DNA from: a bacterium
GTDB taxonomy: Bacteria > Hinthialibacterota > Hinthialibacteria > H5-UNCL2
Length of the DNA stretch: 64,000 nt
Direction of reading: 5' to 3'
Assembly: GCA_015075175.1 (NCBI GenBank)
Contig: JABTUV010000004.1
Location: forward strand, 1-64,000
Shown in pieces: positions 18,462 through 27,984 of the stretch (within the stretch, counting starts at the first letter, position 1; every line of letters starts with the position of its first letter). The notes below the pieces were generated by a model that was not told the origin of the DNA, searched no databases, and worked only from the letters and a program-made list of their open reading frames with translations. Position numbers and translations under genes: made by a program.

Positions 18462-18534
18462 TAGCGGGGGGTGGATTCGAACCACCGCATGGGGGCTTAT
18501 GAAACCCCTGCCTTAACCCCTTGGCTACCCCGCC
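18462..18534 (-). tRNA. tRNA with CAU anticodon (Met elongator or Ile2)
   Basis: A 73-base cloverleaf on the minus strand: acceptor GGCGGGG/CCCCGCT (G1 pairs with U72), D-arm GCC...GGC, anticodon arm GGGGT-TTCATAA-GCCCC, variable loop CATGC and T-arm GGTGG-TTCGAAT-CCACC. The anticodon is CAU. CCA is not encoded. It lacks the C1-A72 mismatch of an initiator, so it is an elongator Met tRNA or the lysidine-modified Ile tRNA; sequence alone does not decide. Confidence 0.9.
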
Positions 18535-18568
18535 ACGAGGAGAAATTTGACTCCAAATCTCCGCCCTG

Positions 18569-18991
18569 TCAACCCTGCGAGAAGATCTCGTCCGGCGAGA
18601 AGAATATCCCGATCTCGCGGCGCGCGCTCTCGGGCGAATCGCTGCCGTGCACGAGGTTCTCCGTAAAACTGTAGGCGTAATCCCCCCGGATGGTCCCCGG
18701 CGCCGCCTCGGTGTGTTTGGTCGCTCCGATCAGCGCGCGCATCAGTTCCACGCAGTCGTTTCCCTCCACGACCATGGCGACCACCGGCGAGCGGGTGATG
18801 AACGAGAGCAGGTCGGGAAAGAACGGCTTGGCCACATGATCCCGATAATGGACGCGGGCCAGCGCCTCGTCGATCCTGACCATCTTGAGCGCCGCGAGGC
18901 GCAGCCCCTTCTTTTCGATGCGCGAGATCACTTCTCCCACCAGGCCGCGCTCCACGCCGTCGGGCTTGACCAGAATCAGGGATTGTTCCAC
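18569..18991 (-). CDS. ndk: nucleoside diphosphate kinase
   Basis: A 140-residue cytoplasmic enzyme exchanging the gamma phosphate between nucleoside tri- and diphosphates through a phosphohistidine. It opens MEQSLILVKPDGVERGLVGE. Family marks are RDHVAKPFFPDLLSFI, GATKHTEAAPGTIRGDYA and the active-site His in NLVHGSDSPESA (about residue 116). Length matches the family (about 140). It lies between the CAU tRNA and the aminotransferase gene, all on the minus strand. Confidence 0.97.
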   Translation of the reverse strand: MEQSLILVKPDGVERGLVGEVISRIEKKGLRLAALKMVRIDEALARVHYRDHVAKPFFPDLLSFITRSPVVAMVVEGNDCVELMRALIGATKHTEAAPGTIRGDYAYSFTENLVHGSDSPESARREIGIFFSPDEIFSQG

Positions 18992-19028
18992 GTGACGACC
19001 ACCTTACATCTTGGATGTTACACAACAA

Positions 19029-19052
19029 CACCGAGGAGGGGGCTCCCCGGTG
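19029..19052 (-). terminator. possible terminator of the aminotransferase gene
   Basis: A 10-base stem (CACCGAGGAG with CTCCCCGGTG, one mismatch) closes a GGGG loop, followed on the minus strand by TTGTTGTTGTGT. It lies about 47 bases beyond the aminotransferase stop and before ndk. Confidence 0.45.
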
Positions 19053-19098
19053 CGTTTCTGTGCGGGCCGGATTATCTAACAGGACGCGGCGCGGGCTG

Positions 19099-20315
19099 TC
19101 AAGCCTTCGCGCCGGCGGTCGCCTTGGCGTTGCGCTTGATGCAGTCGGCCATGCGCGAAAGCCCCTCGTGGATGTTGTCGACCGAGGTGGCATAGGAGAA
19201 GCGGATGAAGTTCCCCTCGCCCGTGGAGGGGCCGAAGTGGATGTCGGCCAGCACCGCCACGCCGGCGTCGTAAAGCAGCATCTTGCGGAACTCCTCGGCG
19301 GTTTCGCAGCCTACCATGCGGCAGGCTTCGGTGACGTTGGGCCAGGCGTAGAAGGCGCCCCCCGGCGTCTTGCACGACACGCCTTCGATCGCGTTCAACC
19401 CGGGCACGATGATGTCGCGGCGCGCCTGAAACGAGGCCATCATCCGGTCCGCCTCGTCCTGCGGTCCCGTCAACGCCTCGATGGCTGCGTATTGCACCGG
19501 ATGCGAGGGACAACTGTCGGTGTTGGTCATCCAGGTAGCGAAATAAGGCGCCAGCGTGCGATTGGCGGCGAAGCCCATGCGCCAGCCGGTCATGGCAAAG
19601 GTCTTGGAGCAGCCGTCCAGCATCACCGTTCGCTCCGCCATGCCGGGAATCATGGCGATGCTCTGGAACTTTCCGTCGAAAACCATGCGCGAGTAGACCT
19701 CGTCGGAGAGAATCCACAGGTTGGGATACTTGGAAACGATCCTGGCGATCTCCTCCAGTTCGGTGCGGGAGAGCACGCCTCCGGTGGGATTCTGGGGCGA
19801 GTTGAGGATGAGCAGCCGCGAGCGGTCGGACAGCTTGCGAGCCAGATCGTCGATGTCAAAGACGAAGCCCTTGGCCTCGTGCAGCGGCAGGGCTACCGGC
19901 ACGGCGCCCTGCGCGCGAATCTGCGCGTCGTAGATGGGGAATCCCGGATTGGGATAGAGTACCTCGTGCCCCTTGCCGTAGTCCGTCACGGCGGCGATGG
20001 TGAACGCGATGAAGGGCTTAGCGCCGTTGGCGGCGACCACGTCTTCCGGCTTCACGTCACGCCGCGCGACTGCGAGAACCTTTGGGCGATGGCTTCCCGC
20101 AGCGCCGGAATGCCCGCCGACGGCGTGTAACCCGTCCTGCCTTCGTCAATCGCCTTCTTGGCCGCTTCTTTGATATTCCTGGGAGTATCGAAGTCCGGCT
20201 GGCCGATGCAGAAGTTGACGATGTTCTTGCCCTGGGCGATCAGCTTGTTGACCTCCGCCAAAACGACAAAGGCGTTCTCCGTACCCAGGCTGCGGGTGCG
20301 TTCCGAGATGAACAT
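19099..20315 (-). CDS. class I/II PLP-dependent aspartate-type aminotransferase, one frameshift
   Basis: A 405-codon cytoplasmic aminotransferase transferring amino groups between an amino acid (probably aspartate) and 2-oxoglutarate through PLP. The first 87 residues (MFISERTRSLGTENAF ... NFCIGQPDFDTP ... GYTPSAGIPALREAI) read in one frame; the rest, starting KPEDVVAANGAKP, reads in another. A single missing base near 20052-20060, where RGVDVKPEDV is expected, explains it. Conserved marks are LNSPQNPTGGVLS, SDEVYSRM, the PLP Lys in DGCSKTFAMTGWRMGF and FIRFSYATS. The frame break in a housekeeping-type gene looks like a consensus error. The exact amino-acid specificity is not decidable. Confidence 0.9.
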
Positions 20316-20357
20316 GAAACCGGTCCCTCCTGCGTGTTTGCGCCGTAACGGGCGAGG

Positions 20358-20386
20358 GATTTAGCATGACACAATCGAGGCGTCAA
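20358..20386 (-). promoter_or_regulatory. weak promoter candidate for the aminotransferase gene
   Basis: Minus-strand TTGACG (20381-20386) and TAAATC (20358-20363), spacing 17, about 45 bases before the ATG at 20315. Confidence 0.35.
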
Positions 20387-20498
20387 ATCAAAAACAAATA
20401 GCCTGGTACGGTATTTTTTCGTGTCGCGCGGCAAAGAGCGCTCACACTTCCGGGTCAGTGATGGGCCGTCAATGTCGTTAGGGGGATCGTGAAGCAAA

Positions 20499-22702
20499 TC
20501 ACGGCAACTGGGCCACGCGCCGCAGCAACCACTCCAGGCAGAATAGTCCCACGAGAAGGGCGAGGACCCACAGACTGCGCCCCACAAATACCGGCATGAC
20601 CGCAGTCGTCGTGCGCGGCTGATACTGGAACTTGGCCAGCACCGCCTCCAATGTGTCCGCCCGGGCGAAGGCGCCGCCGGTCGTCTCCGCCAAGCGCGAC
20701 AGGAGCGCGCGATCCATGGTGTGGTCCGCGTCTTCATCCCCCTCTTCGACCACGGAGAAGCCGCGCTCCACGGTTTCGCCGCCCTCCGCGTAGAGCACGC
20801 GATAGCCGCCCTGTTCGGCGGGGGTGTAGGTCGTCTGGTAGAGGCCGAGGTTGCGCCGCAGGAGCGCGGCGGAGAGCGCCTCGTCGCCGCCGGACGGACC
20901 TACTACGCGCAATTGCACCGACTCGGGCGGCCGGCTCTCGGCGCGTCCCACGTCTCGGAACAACCGGATTTCCACCGGCTCCCCCCGCGCCACGACGTTC
21001 TTGGGGATTTCCAGCCGCGACTCGAACCCACCGGGATCCTGCGCGGTAAAGTGCAGGAGCGACAGCCAGAACGTCTCCAGCACCCCCGGTCCGGACTCGC
21101 TCTTCTCGGCGTACATCTGCCAGCGCCAGGAATGCGCCATGGCCGACAAGAGGACGTGGCCCAATCCGAAACGCTGCATGAGCAGGAGGGGTTGCGGCGC
21201 AAGTCCCGGCGCCTCGCCCACGAGCAGCACGCGCGCCGCGGGCGCCGGCTTGCCCAGAAGTAAGTCGTCCTTGAGCTGCGGCTACTGCGCCCACGGAATG
21301 GAGGCCAGCATGGCCGACACGGGCAGGTGCTCGCTGCCGCTGGCCGGTCGTACCGTCAGCTGGTAAGGAAGGGAAGGCGGGGCGAAAGCGGCGGGCAGGA
21401 GCGTTCCCAGGTTGCGCGCGGCCGGCTGGGTGCGATCCCATCCCAGGACCAGGAGGGTCGCACCCTTTCCACCTGCTGGCGAGTCGCGCGGCGAACTCGG
21501 CGTCGACCATGCCACCGGGCCGGTACAGGACGATCACGTCGAAGCGGCCCAGCCGTCCAGCGCCGCGGCGCGGGTGAGCGGCGCGCGGCTGCGGTGGGAC
21601 TCTCGATTTCTTCTTCGGCGAAAAGCAGCAGCGTCTCCGCCGGCGCGGCCAGGGGCGGAGCGGCGGGGTCGATGCTGGGTGCGGCCGGAAAGAGGGGCAG
21701 GAGAAGCGACAGCTCGATGCGCGGGTCTCCGCCCAGATGCCGGCGGATGAAGCCCACCTCCCAGTCCAGCTCCTGCGCCGCCAAGAGCACGCGCAGCTTG
21801 GCCTTTTCGACTTGGATCTCGCGCTCGGCACGGTTGTTGGCGGATACGCTCTCCCCCAGCTGGGGGGCGACTTCGAGGCCCACTCGATAGGCGCCCGGCG
21901 CCGGCAGCCGCAAATCGAGCGCCCTTCCACCCGGGTTTGACCCTCGGGGAAGGACAGCTCGCATCGCCTCCACGGTCGGGAAATCGCATCCTCCGCTTGC
22001 GGCGCAATCACCAGCGTGGCATCGACCACGTCCTCGACGGGGCCTTGCCGGCTGACTTGCAGGGTGCAGGTGAACGTCTCATTGGCGTTGACGCGACGGG
22101 GCAGGGAGAACTGCTCGACGGCCAGGTCGAGGGGCAGCGATTCGGGCCGACGCCGACCGCCAAATGGGCTTCCAAATGCGGCGGCGGTAGCGGAGGTCGC
22201 CGTGGTCGCGTCCGTCGGAAATGAGAACCACGCCCGCCAGCCCTCGGGTTTCCAGATTTCGCTGCGCGCGCCAAGGCTCCGCCGATGTGCGTGGAGGGAT
22301 CGTCCGGCCGCTGGCGCTGGCGGGTGAGAGCGGCGACAGGTCGGAAAGCCGTAAGACGGGCGCCGCCAGCCGGCCGCCGGAAAGCCGTCCCGCCAGGCCC
22401 GTCGCGTCCCAAACCAGCGACGCCGCCTCCGCCGCGCGCGTCCCGCCTGCCGAACCGGCAAGTTGCATGCTCTTTGAATCGTCGATTAGAATGGGAAAGT
22501 AGCTGTGCTCTTCCTGCTGCATCGTCTCCTGCTGTGTCGGTCCCGAAAGCAACCAGACGATCAGGACGACCGCGCCCACGCGCAGAGCTACCAGCGCCAG
22601 CCAGCGCGAGCGTCCCACCTGTCCGCCCAGCGCAGCGTAACGATAGGTCCATAGGACCACCGCGAGGACGAAGAAAAACACAAACCAATCGCCGGAAGTC
22701 AT
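20499..22702 (-). CDS. membrane protein with von Willebrand A-like domain; multiple frameshifts
   Basis: A locus of about 735 codons recovered from several frames. The start (22702) encodes two transmembrane helices (WFVFFFVLAVVLWTYRYA and WLALVALRVGAVVLIVWLLSG). A VWA-like segment follows with a MIDAS-type loop ILIDDSKSM and VVLISDGRDH. A beta-sandwich stretch (LPRRVNANETFTCTLQVSRQ) and a Rossmann-like segment resembling glutamine-amidotransferase-like domains (VLLVGEAPGLAPQPLLLMQ) come next. The C-terminus has another helix (LWVLALLVGLFCLEWLLRR). This architecture matches the large BatA-like membrane proteins common in planctomycete-type genomes, often near MoxR ATPases; none is adjacent here. 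Frame breaks lie at about 22100, 21900, 21520 and 21260. Function unknown. Confidence 0.65.
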
Positions 22703-22748
22703 AGGTCTCCCTTAAATGGCGTATGCAAGCGCGAGCTTGGGAATCGCA

Positions 22749-22838
22749 ATCTTAATCTTACTCTTAATCTTAATCTTAATCTTGCTCTTGCTCTTAATCT
22801 TGCTCTTAATCGTAATCTTGCTCTTAATCTTAATCTTG
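22749..22838. repeat. hexameric tandem repeat (TTAATC / TTGCTC units)
   Basis: About fifteen 6-base units of CTTAAT or CTTGCT run between the VWA-type gene and the MFS gene. A short degenerate version (CTTACTCATAATCTCAATCT) lies at 61331-61373 between recN and rph. It has no coding meaning that I can see. Confidence 0.75.
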
Positions 22839-24132
22839 CCCCGCGCGTTCTTCGTGCAGGAACGCCCGTGCCGTCCCTGAATGTTCGACGTTATCACCCT
22901 GTTCGCCATTGAGAACTACCGCCGGACCCGCAAGCGCCGAAAGCATCGCGGCGCGCCGCGGCCACAGGCTGGCGGCCAGGAAAAACGCTCCCCAGGATCA
23001 TGCCTGCCCGCCGAAGAGGAACGGAACCGTGTGCCCTGCGCGGTCGTAGAGCATTCCTCCCACCAGCGGTCCCAGGATGCGGAGCCACGCTGGAGGCCGC
23101 CTGTGCCAGTCCAGCGATGGCCCCTTGTCTTGGGCTGAATCAACCGCGCGAGATCATGCCCAGGAGCGTCGGGTTGGAGAGGCCGACTCCAAAGCATACC
23201 GGCGCCAGCACAAGCAGCAGTTGCGGTACGCTGTGGACGGTCGTGATCAATAGCAAACCGGCTGAAAGTACCACGAGCCCGACCAGCAGCGTGGCCAGTT
23301 CGCGCATTCGCCGCACCAACCGTCCCACCAGGCTCCCCTGCACGATGGCGCCCAAGACCCCGATGTAGGCGAAGATGAAGCTGAAGTGCTCCACGTTGAT
23401 GCCCAACCGCCGCGACGAGAAGTAATAGAGGCTCACTTCCAGGTTGGCGAAGGCGAAGGTGACGAGGAAGAAGAGGAAAACCAGCATGACGACCGGCGGG
23501 TGCTGCCAGGCCATGGTCAGCTTGTCGAAGTTGAAGAGGCTTTTGGGGGGTTCTTTGCCGCGCCGCTCGGGCGGAAGGGACTCGGGCAGGAAGAAAAAGG
23601 CGAAGCCGGCGGCGCCTGCCGACAGGAGGGCGATGGCGACAAACGGCGCCATGAACCCGTATCCGACCAGAAGCCCTCCGATCACGGGGCCGACGGAGAA
23701 TCCCAACCCGAAAGCCGCGCCCACCAGCCCCATGCCCTTGGCGCGTTCCTCGGGAGGCGTCACGTCGGCGATATAGGCCTGTGCGGTTGCGATATTGGCC
23801 CCGAAGGCTCCCGCCAGCGCCCGAGTCAGGAGGAGGAAGCCGTAGCTGGGCGCAAACGCCGCCAACAGGTACGACAGGCTGTAGCCGGACAGGCTCACGA
23901 TCAACACCGGCCGCCGTCCGATCCGGTCCGACAAGCGGCCCCAGATGGGCGCGCACAAGAACTGCATGAAGGAGAACGCTCCCATCAACATGCCCAGGAG
24001 TTCTCCCTCCACGTGGGCGTCGATGGCCAGCGTCTTGGCATACGCCGGGATGATGGGAATCAGCATCCCGAATCCCACCAAGTCGATGAAGATGGTGAAG
24101 AAGATGATCAGCTTGGGCGGCAGCTGTCTCAC
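22830..24132 (-). CDS. MFS multidrug/tetracycline-type efflux transporter, frameshifted 3' end
   Basis: An inner-membrane secondary transporter, proton-driven export inferred. The likely start is the GTG at 24132 (VRQLPPKLIIFFTIFIDLVG) with AAGG upstream. TetA-type landmarks are TM1 FIDLVGFGMLIPIIPAYA, the A-motif GRLSDRIGRRPVLI in the TM2-3 loop, the B/C region LTRALAGAFGANIATAQAYIADVTPPEERAKGMGL and GFSVGPVIGGLL. Eleven to twelve helices can be traced. Past 23140 the frame breaks at least twice: LGPLVGGMLYDRAGHTVPFL and FFLAASLWPRR continue TM11-12 in other frames. The 3' end near 22830 is uncertain and would touch the hexameric repeat. Substrate unknown. Confidence 0.85.
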
Positions 24133-24235
24133 GACGGTCCTTCCCCGTGCAATTCCGCCCACTCTAGTGAACCCGGCCGGGCTTGACAAGGGCGACAACC
24201 GCCTCAGGGCGACAAACACCTCTCACCGACTGGGA

Positions 24236-24409
24236 GTGTATTTCCCCTCTCCCTGAGGGAGAGGTCGGCGCGAAGCGCGTTCTTCACCTCTCCCTTGAGG
24301 GAGAGGTCGGCGCGGAGCGCCGGGTGAGGGGGAAGGTCGCCTAAAGCGCGCCGCATCGATGCAGCGCGTTCTCCCCAAGCTCCCCCTCACCCTAACCCTC
24401 TCCCCAGGG
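24236..24409. repeat. GC-rich tandem array, left part
   Basis: One unit of the array described at 25753-26490: CTCTCCCTGAGGGAGAGG, GTCGGCGCG...CGCCGGGTGAGG, and the palindromic GCCGCATCGATGCAGCGC core (about 24350). The array is interrupted here by the IS4-family element. Confidence 0.8.
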
Positions 24410-25752
24410 GTATATGCGCTAACTTAAGTTGGAGAGAAGGCGAAGTGGGGTCGTTGCGCCATCTGTCGTTGGCGGCGGCGCGGGGGATCGCACAAGAAGC
24501 GCCCCAGCCGGGGCATCTTGCGTTGCAGCAGCGGCAACGTGATGGCGCCTTTCACCGTGCTCCGCAGCCAGTCCAACCAGAGGGCCTCCATCCGCCATGG
24601 GCTAAGCCGCTTCTGCGGAAAGGGGGAATCCCCAGGGAAAAAAAGCCAACGCCCCCCGTCATCTCCTCCACGATCACTGCCCCCAGTAACTTGCCAAACA
24701 CATAGGTACGGGCGAGATTCTCATCCTTGGCCCGCACATGGTCCAGGTGGTGGAGGCCCTTCAAGCGCTTGAACTCCATCTCGATCTGCCAGCGGAAGCG
24801 GTACAACTCCAGCGCCTGTGTCGCCGACAGCCCGTCTCCGCCAAGTCCGTGACGACCATCACGTAACCGGCCGCCCGTAAAGATCTCGGGTCCGGGGTAC
24901 GCCCCTTGCGCCTGGCCTCCTTCTCGATCTCTTCGCGCTCGCACTCCGCAGCTGGCGCGGACTTCTTAATCACAATCATGCGCATCGGAAAGCGATCCCG
25001 ACCATCCTCCACCACCACCGGCCAGTCTCCCACTTCGCCGTCCCCCACGAGGCTCATCAGGGCGATCGTATCCACCTTCTTTCCCCGCGCGCTCTTCAAT
25101 GGCAGATTCTGCCAATGCCCGCGCACCACCACATGCCCCTGTTGGCGAAGAATCGATGCGATTCCCGCGCCATGCGCGTAGCCGCGATCTCCCAGAACAA
25201 TCTCTCCTGCCTGCACCCGATGGCGCTTAAAGGTCTCTCCCCGGACGCGTCGGTCAGTTCCAGCGCGGAGAGCCGCTGCCCAGCCAGGTCAAAACTGGCG
25301 TGCAGGCGCAGGTCCGTGCCTTTACTGCCCGGGCGTTGAATCGTGGTCGCGTCCAGGATGCGCACCTGGCAGCCCGGTACTTGGCGTGTCACGCCCCGCT
25401 TTTGCAGCATCTGCAGAACCAAATGGCCCAACCGCCACTCCGACGCATGCCGCAAGCGTTTGAGGATCGCCACGTCCGACAGTTCCCCAAGCCCGGCCAC
25501 GGTGCTCCACGCCGCCAACTGGCGCAGTGACATGTCGCATAGGCTGTACCCCAGGCAGAGGCGCAACAGGTCCTCCGCGCTGGAAATCCGGCGCCTGCGC
25601 ACCAATGCTAACTTTTCTTCGCAACTGGCTTCCAGGTCTCCCGGCAGCAGGCTCAGCACATGCCGCCACTCTTCATTGATTAGATCTGTATTTTCCATGC
25701 AGCCAGCCTACCACTGCGCCGGCTTGCTGTCAATTCATTGTTAGCGCAAATG
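24410..25752. mobile_element. IS4-family insertion sequence, about 1,343 bp
   Basis: Ends are imperfect inverted repeats: TATATGCGCTAAC at the left (24411-24423) and CATTTGCGCTAAC (reverse complement) at the right. CCCCAGGG occurs on both sides (24402-24409 and 25753-25760), a probable 8-bp target duplication. It encodes one transposase on the minus strand. It sits inside a GC-rich repeat array, splitting one repeat's CCCCAGGG palindrome. Confidence 0.85.
24424..25698 (-). CDS. IS4-family transposase, frameshifted
   Basis: A DDE transposase of about 425 codons in at least three frame segments. It begins MENTDLINEEWRHVLSLL. The first catalytic Asp is in VRILDATTIQRPG, the second in EIVLGDRGYAHG, and the glutamate lies in the YREK-type motif LYRFRWQIEMEFKRLKGL that marks the IS4 family. 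The C-terminus (ITLPLLQRKMPRLGRFL) ends at 24424 just inside the left inverted repeat. Frame breaks lie near 25200, 24850 and 24600. The target duplication is still visible, so the insertion is fairly recent; the breaks may be sequence errors or true inactivation. Confidence 0.85.
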
Positions 25753-26490
25753 CCCCAGGGAGAGGGACCGAACCTCCCCAGGGAAGGGAACTGCACCCTC
25801 CCTGAGGGAGAGGTCGGCGCGGAGCGCCGGGTGAGGGGGCAGGTCGGCGCGCGCCGCATCGATGCGGCGCGTTCGCCGGGGAGAGGGCACCTTTCCCCTG
25901 AGGGAGAGGGAACTGCACCTCTCCCTGAGGGAGAGGTCGGCGCGCAGCGCCGCGTGAGGGGAAGTCGCCGCCAGCCCGCCGCATCGATGCAGCGCGCTCT
26001 CTCCCTTCCCCCTCACGCCCTCCCCAGGGAGAGGGACTCACCTCCCCGGGAGAGGGAACTGCACCTCTCCCCTCTGAGGGAGACGTCGGCGCGTAGCGCC
26101 GGGTGAGGGGAGTCGCCCGAGCGCGCCGCATCGATGGAGCGCGCCTCCTCAGCTTCCCCTCATTCTAACCCTCTCCCCAGGAGAGGGGGACCGAACCTCT
26201 CCCGGGAGGGAACCGCACCTCTCCCTGAGGGAGAGGTCGGCGCTTGCCGGGTGAGGGGGGTCGCCGCGCCGCATCGATGCGGCGCTCTCTCCCACGCCCC
26301 TCTCACCTAACCCCTCCCCTCTCCCCAGGGGGACCGAACCTCCCCGAGGGAAGCCTCCCTGAGGGGAGAGGTCGGCGCGAAGCGCCGGGTGAGGGGAAGG
26401 TCGCCCAAAGCGCGCCGCATCGATGCAGCGCCTCTCCCCACGCCCTCATTCAACCCTCCCCCAGGGAGAGGGACTGGGGGAGAGGGAACT
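25753..26490. repeat. GC-rich tandem array of about 125-150-bp units, right part
   Basis: About five units, each with CTCTCCCTGAGGGAGAGG, the block GTCGGCGCG-x-GCGCCGGGTGAGG and a palindromic core CGCCGCATCGATGC(A/G)GCGC. The ATCGAT cores lie near 25857, 25982, 26131, 26273 and 26418. With the piece at 24236-24409 it forms one array split by the IS4 element. A solo relative lies at 56643-56740. No real coding frame is present in this stretch. Confidence 0.85.
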
Positions 26491-26585
26491 CGCCGCTTGC
26501 TGGGCGACGACGCCCGTGGTCTGGCCAGCCGGGCTGCGCCATTGTAAGATCACGCGTCGAGTTTCACCTGAGAGGGAGGGACGCC

Positions 26586-27850
26586 ATGCCACGCGCCATC
26601 GCTTCTGCCGGTCGCTGGGGGTTTATGTTTTGCTTCCACTTATTATCGTTAATATCGCCTTCGCCGTGGAGTCCGCCACGCCTCCTTTTGAATCCAGCGT
26701 CCCCTGCCGGCAGATCACCTCCCCCGATCGTTCCCACTGGTTCGGCTATTACGACAAGGACCAGTTCGACGCCGCCGACCGCTACGTGCTCGGCCAGGCG
26801 GTCGAGCTCGACGACCGCATGCCCGCCGCCACCGAATCGGTCGAACTCGGCATGGTCGATACGCGCAACGGCGACCGCTGGATTCCCCTCGGTCGTACCC
26901 TCGCCTGGTGTTGGCAGCAGGGCTGCATGTTGCAGTGGCCGCCCGGCTCGGACGGCGAGATCATCTACAACGACCGGCGGAACGGCGCATTCGTGGCCGC
27001 CATCAAGGACGTCCTGACGGGCCGGAGCGCGTCATTCCACGCGCCATCTACTCCGTCGCCCTGACGGCAGGACCGCGGTCTCGCTCAACTTCTCCCGCCT
27101 CTACGACATCCGGCCCGGCTATAGCTACGTGGGCGTCGAGGATCCGTCGGTAAAAGAGCTGCATCCCGCCGATGACGGCATCTACATCATCGACCTGGAG
27201 ACGGCGCTTCCAGGCTCGTCATCACACTGGATCAGATTTACGCCTTCCAGCGCACGCCTGAGAGGGGCGAAGGCAAGCACTGGTTCAACTGCCTCCTGTT
27301 TGATCCTCCGGCAGGCGCTTCACGTTCCTGCATCGCTGGGTCCCGCCTGGGCATCGCTGGGTGTCGCGCTTCCTCACCGCCGACGTTGACGGCGGCAATA
27401 TCTGCGTCCTCAACGACCATCGCCGCTTCTCGCATTTCATCTGGCGCGATCCCACGCAATATTCTGGCGTTCTCCTGGAGCCGTCCGACGGCGGTAACGG
27501 CTGTTCTTTCATCTTTACCAAGACCGTACCTCCAACGTCCAGACCGTCGGCGCGGACGTCTTGAAGGAGGACGGCCATTGCACCTACTCGCCGGACAAGC
27601 AGTGGATTCTGGTCGATACCTATCCCGACAAGGACCGGATGCAGCATCTGCGCCTGTATCGCCCGTCGGACGGCAAACCGGTCCTGCTGGGCAGCGTTTC
27701 ACCTGCCGCCCTGCTACGGGGGAGAGTGGCGCTGCGACCTGCATCCGCGCTGGAGCTGGATGGACGGTCGGTGTGTATCGATTCCGGCCACACCGCCGCT
27801 GGCAGATGTATCTCCTGGACGTGAGCGGTATCGTGAAGACGGGCGCCTGA
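26586..27850 (+). CDS. secreted TolB/oligogalacturonide-lyase-like propeller protein, frameshifted
   Basis: A locus of about 420 codons. The ATG at 26586 follows GGGAGGG. A one-base shift in the run of five Gs near 26621 joins it to the signal peptide (VYVLLPLIIVNIAFAVES). The body reads RQITSPDRSHWFGYYDKDQF, LGQAVELDD, WQQGCMLQWPPGSDGEIIYN and, in other frames, RAIYSVALTA, GYSYVGVEDPSVKELHPADD, DGHCTYSPDKQWILVDTYPD and LHPRWSWDGRSVC. The HWFGYYDK opening and repeated SPDGRW-like strands define a six- or seven-bladed propeller family seen in planctomycete-type genomes. Frame breaks lie near 27030, 27060, 27230, 27340, 27540, 27700 and 27790. It may act on or bind a polysaccharide; no enzymatic assignment is justified. 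Confidence 0.7.
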
Positions 27851-27984
27851 CAAGGGGAGATCGACAGTCGCTGTTTTCCGCCGGCAAGCCCTCGGCAACG
27901 CGCGAGACCGACCTTGAAAATCGACGCCGGTCCCTGCCCGCGCTGATTGATTGACAGCGCACATGGCTCCATTATCATGACGCC

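Noticed and set aside
22712-22909. Lys/Ile/Ser-rich 65-residue peptide
   Set aside because: It is the translation of the hexameric tandem repeat, not a protein.
25740-26490. Small proteins rich in Arg, Gly and Pro in all frames of the GC-rich array
   Set aside because: Open frames arise from the repeat composition; no ribosome sites or conserved products.
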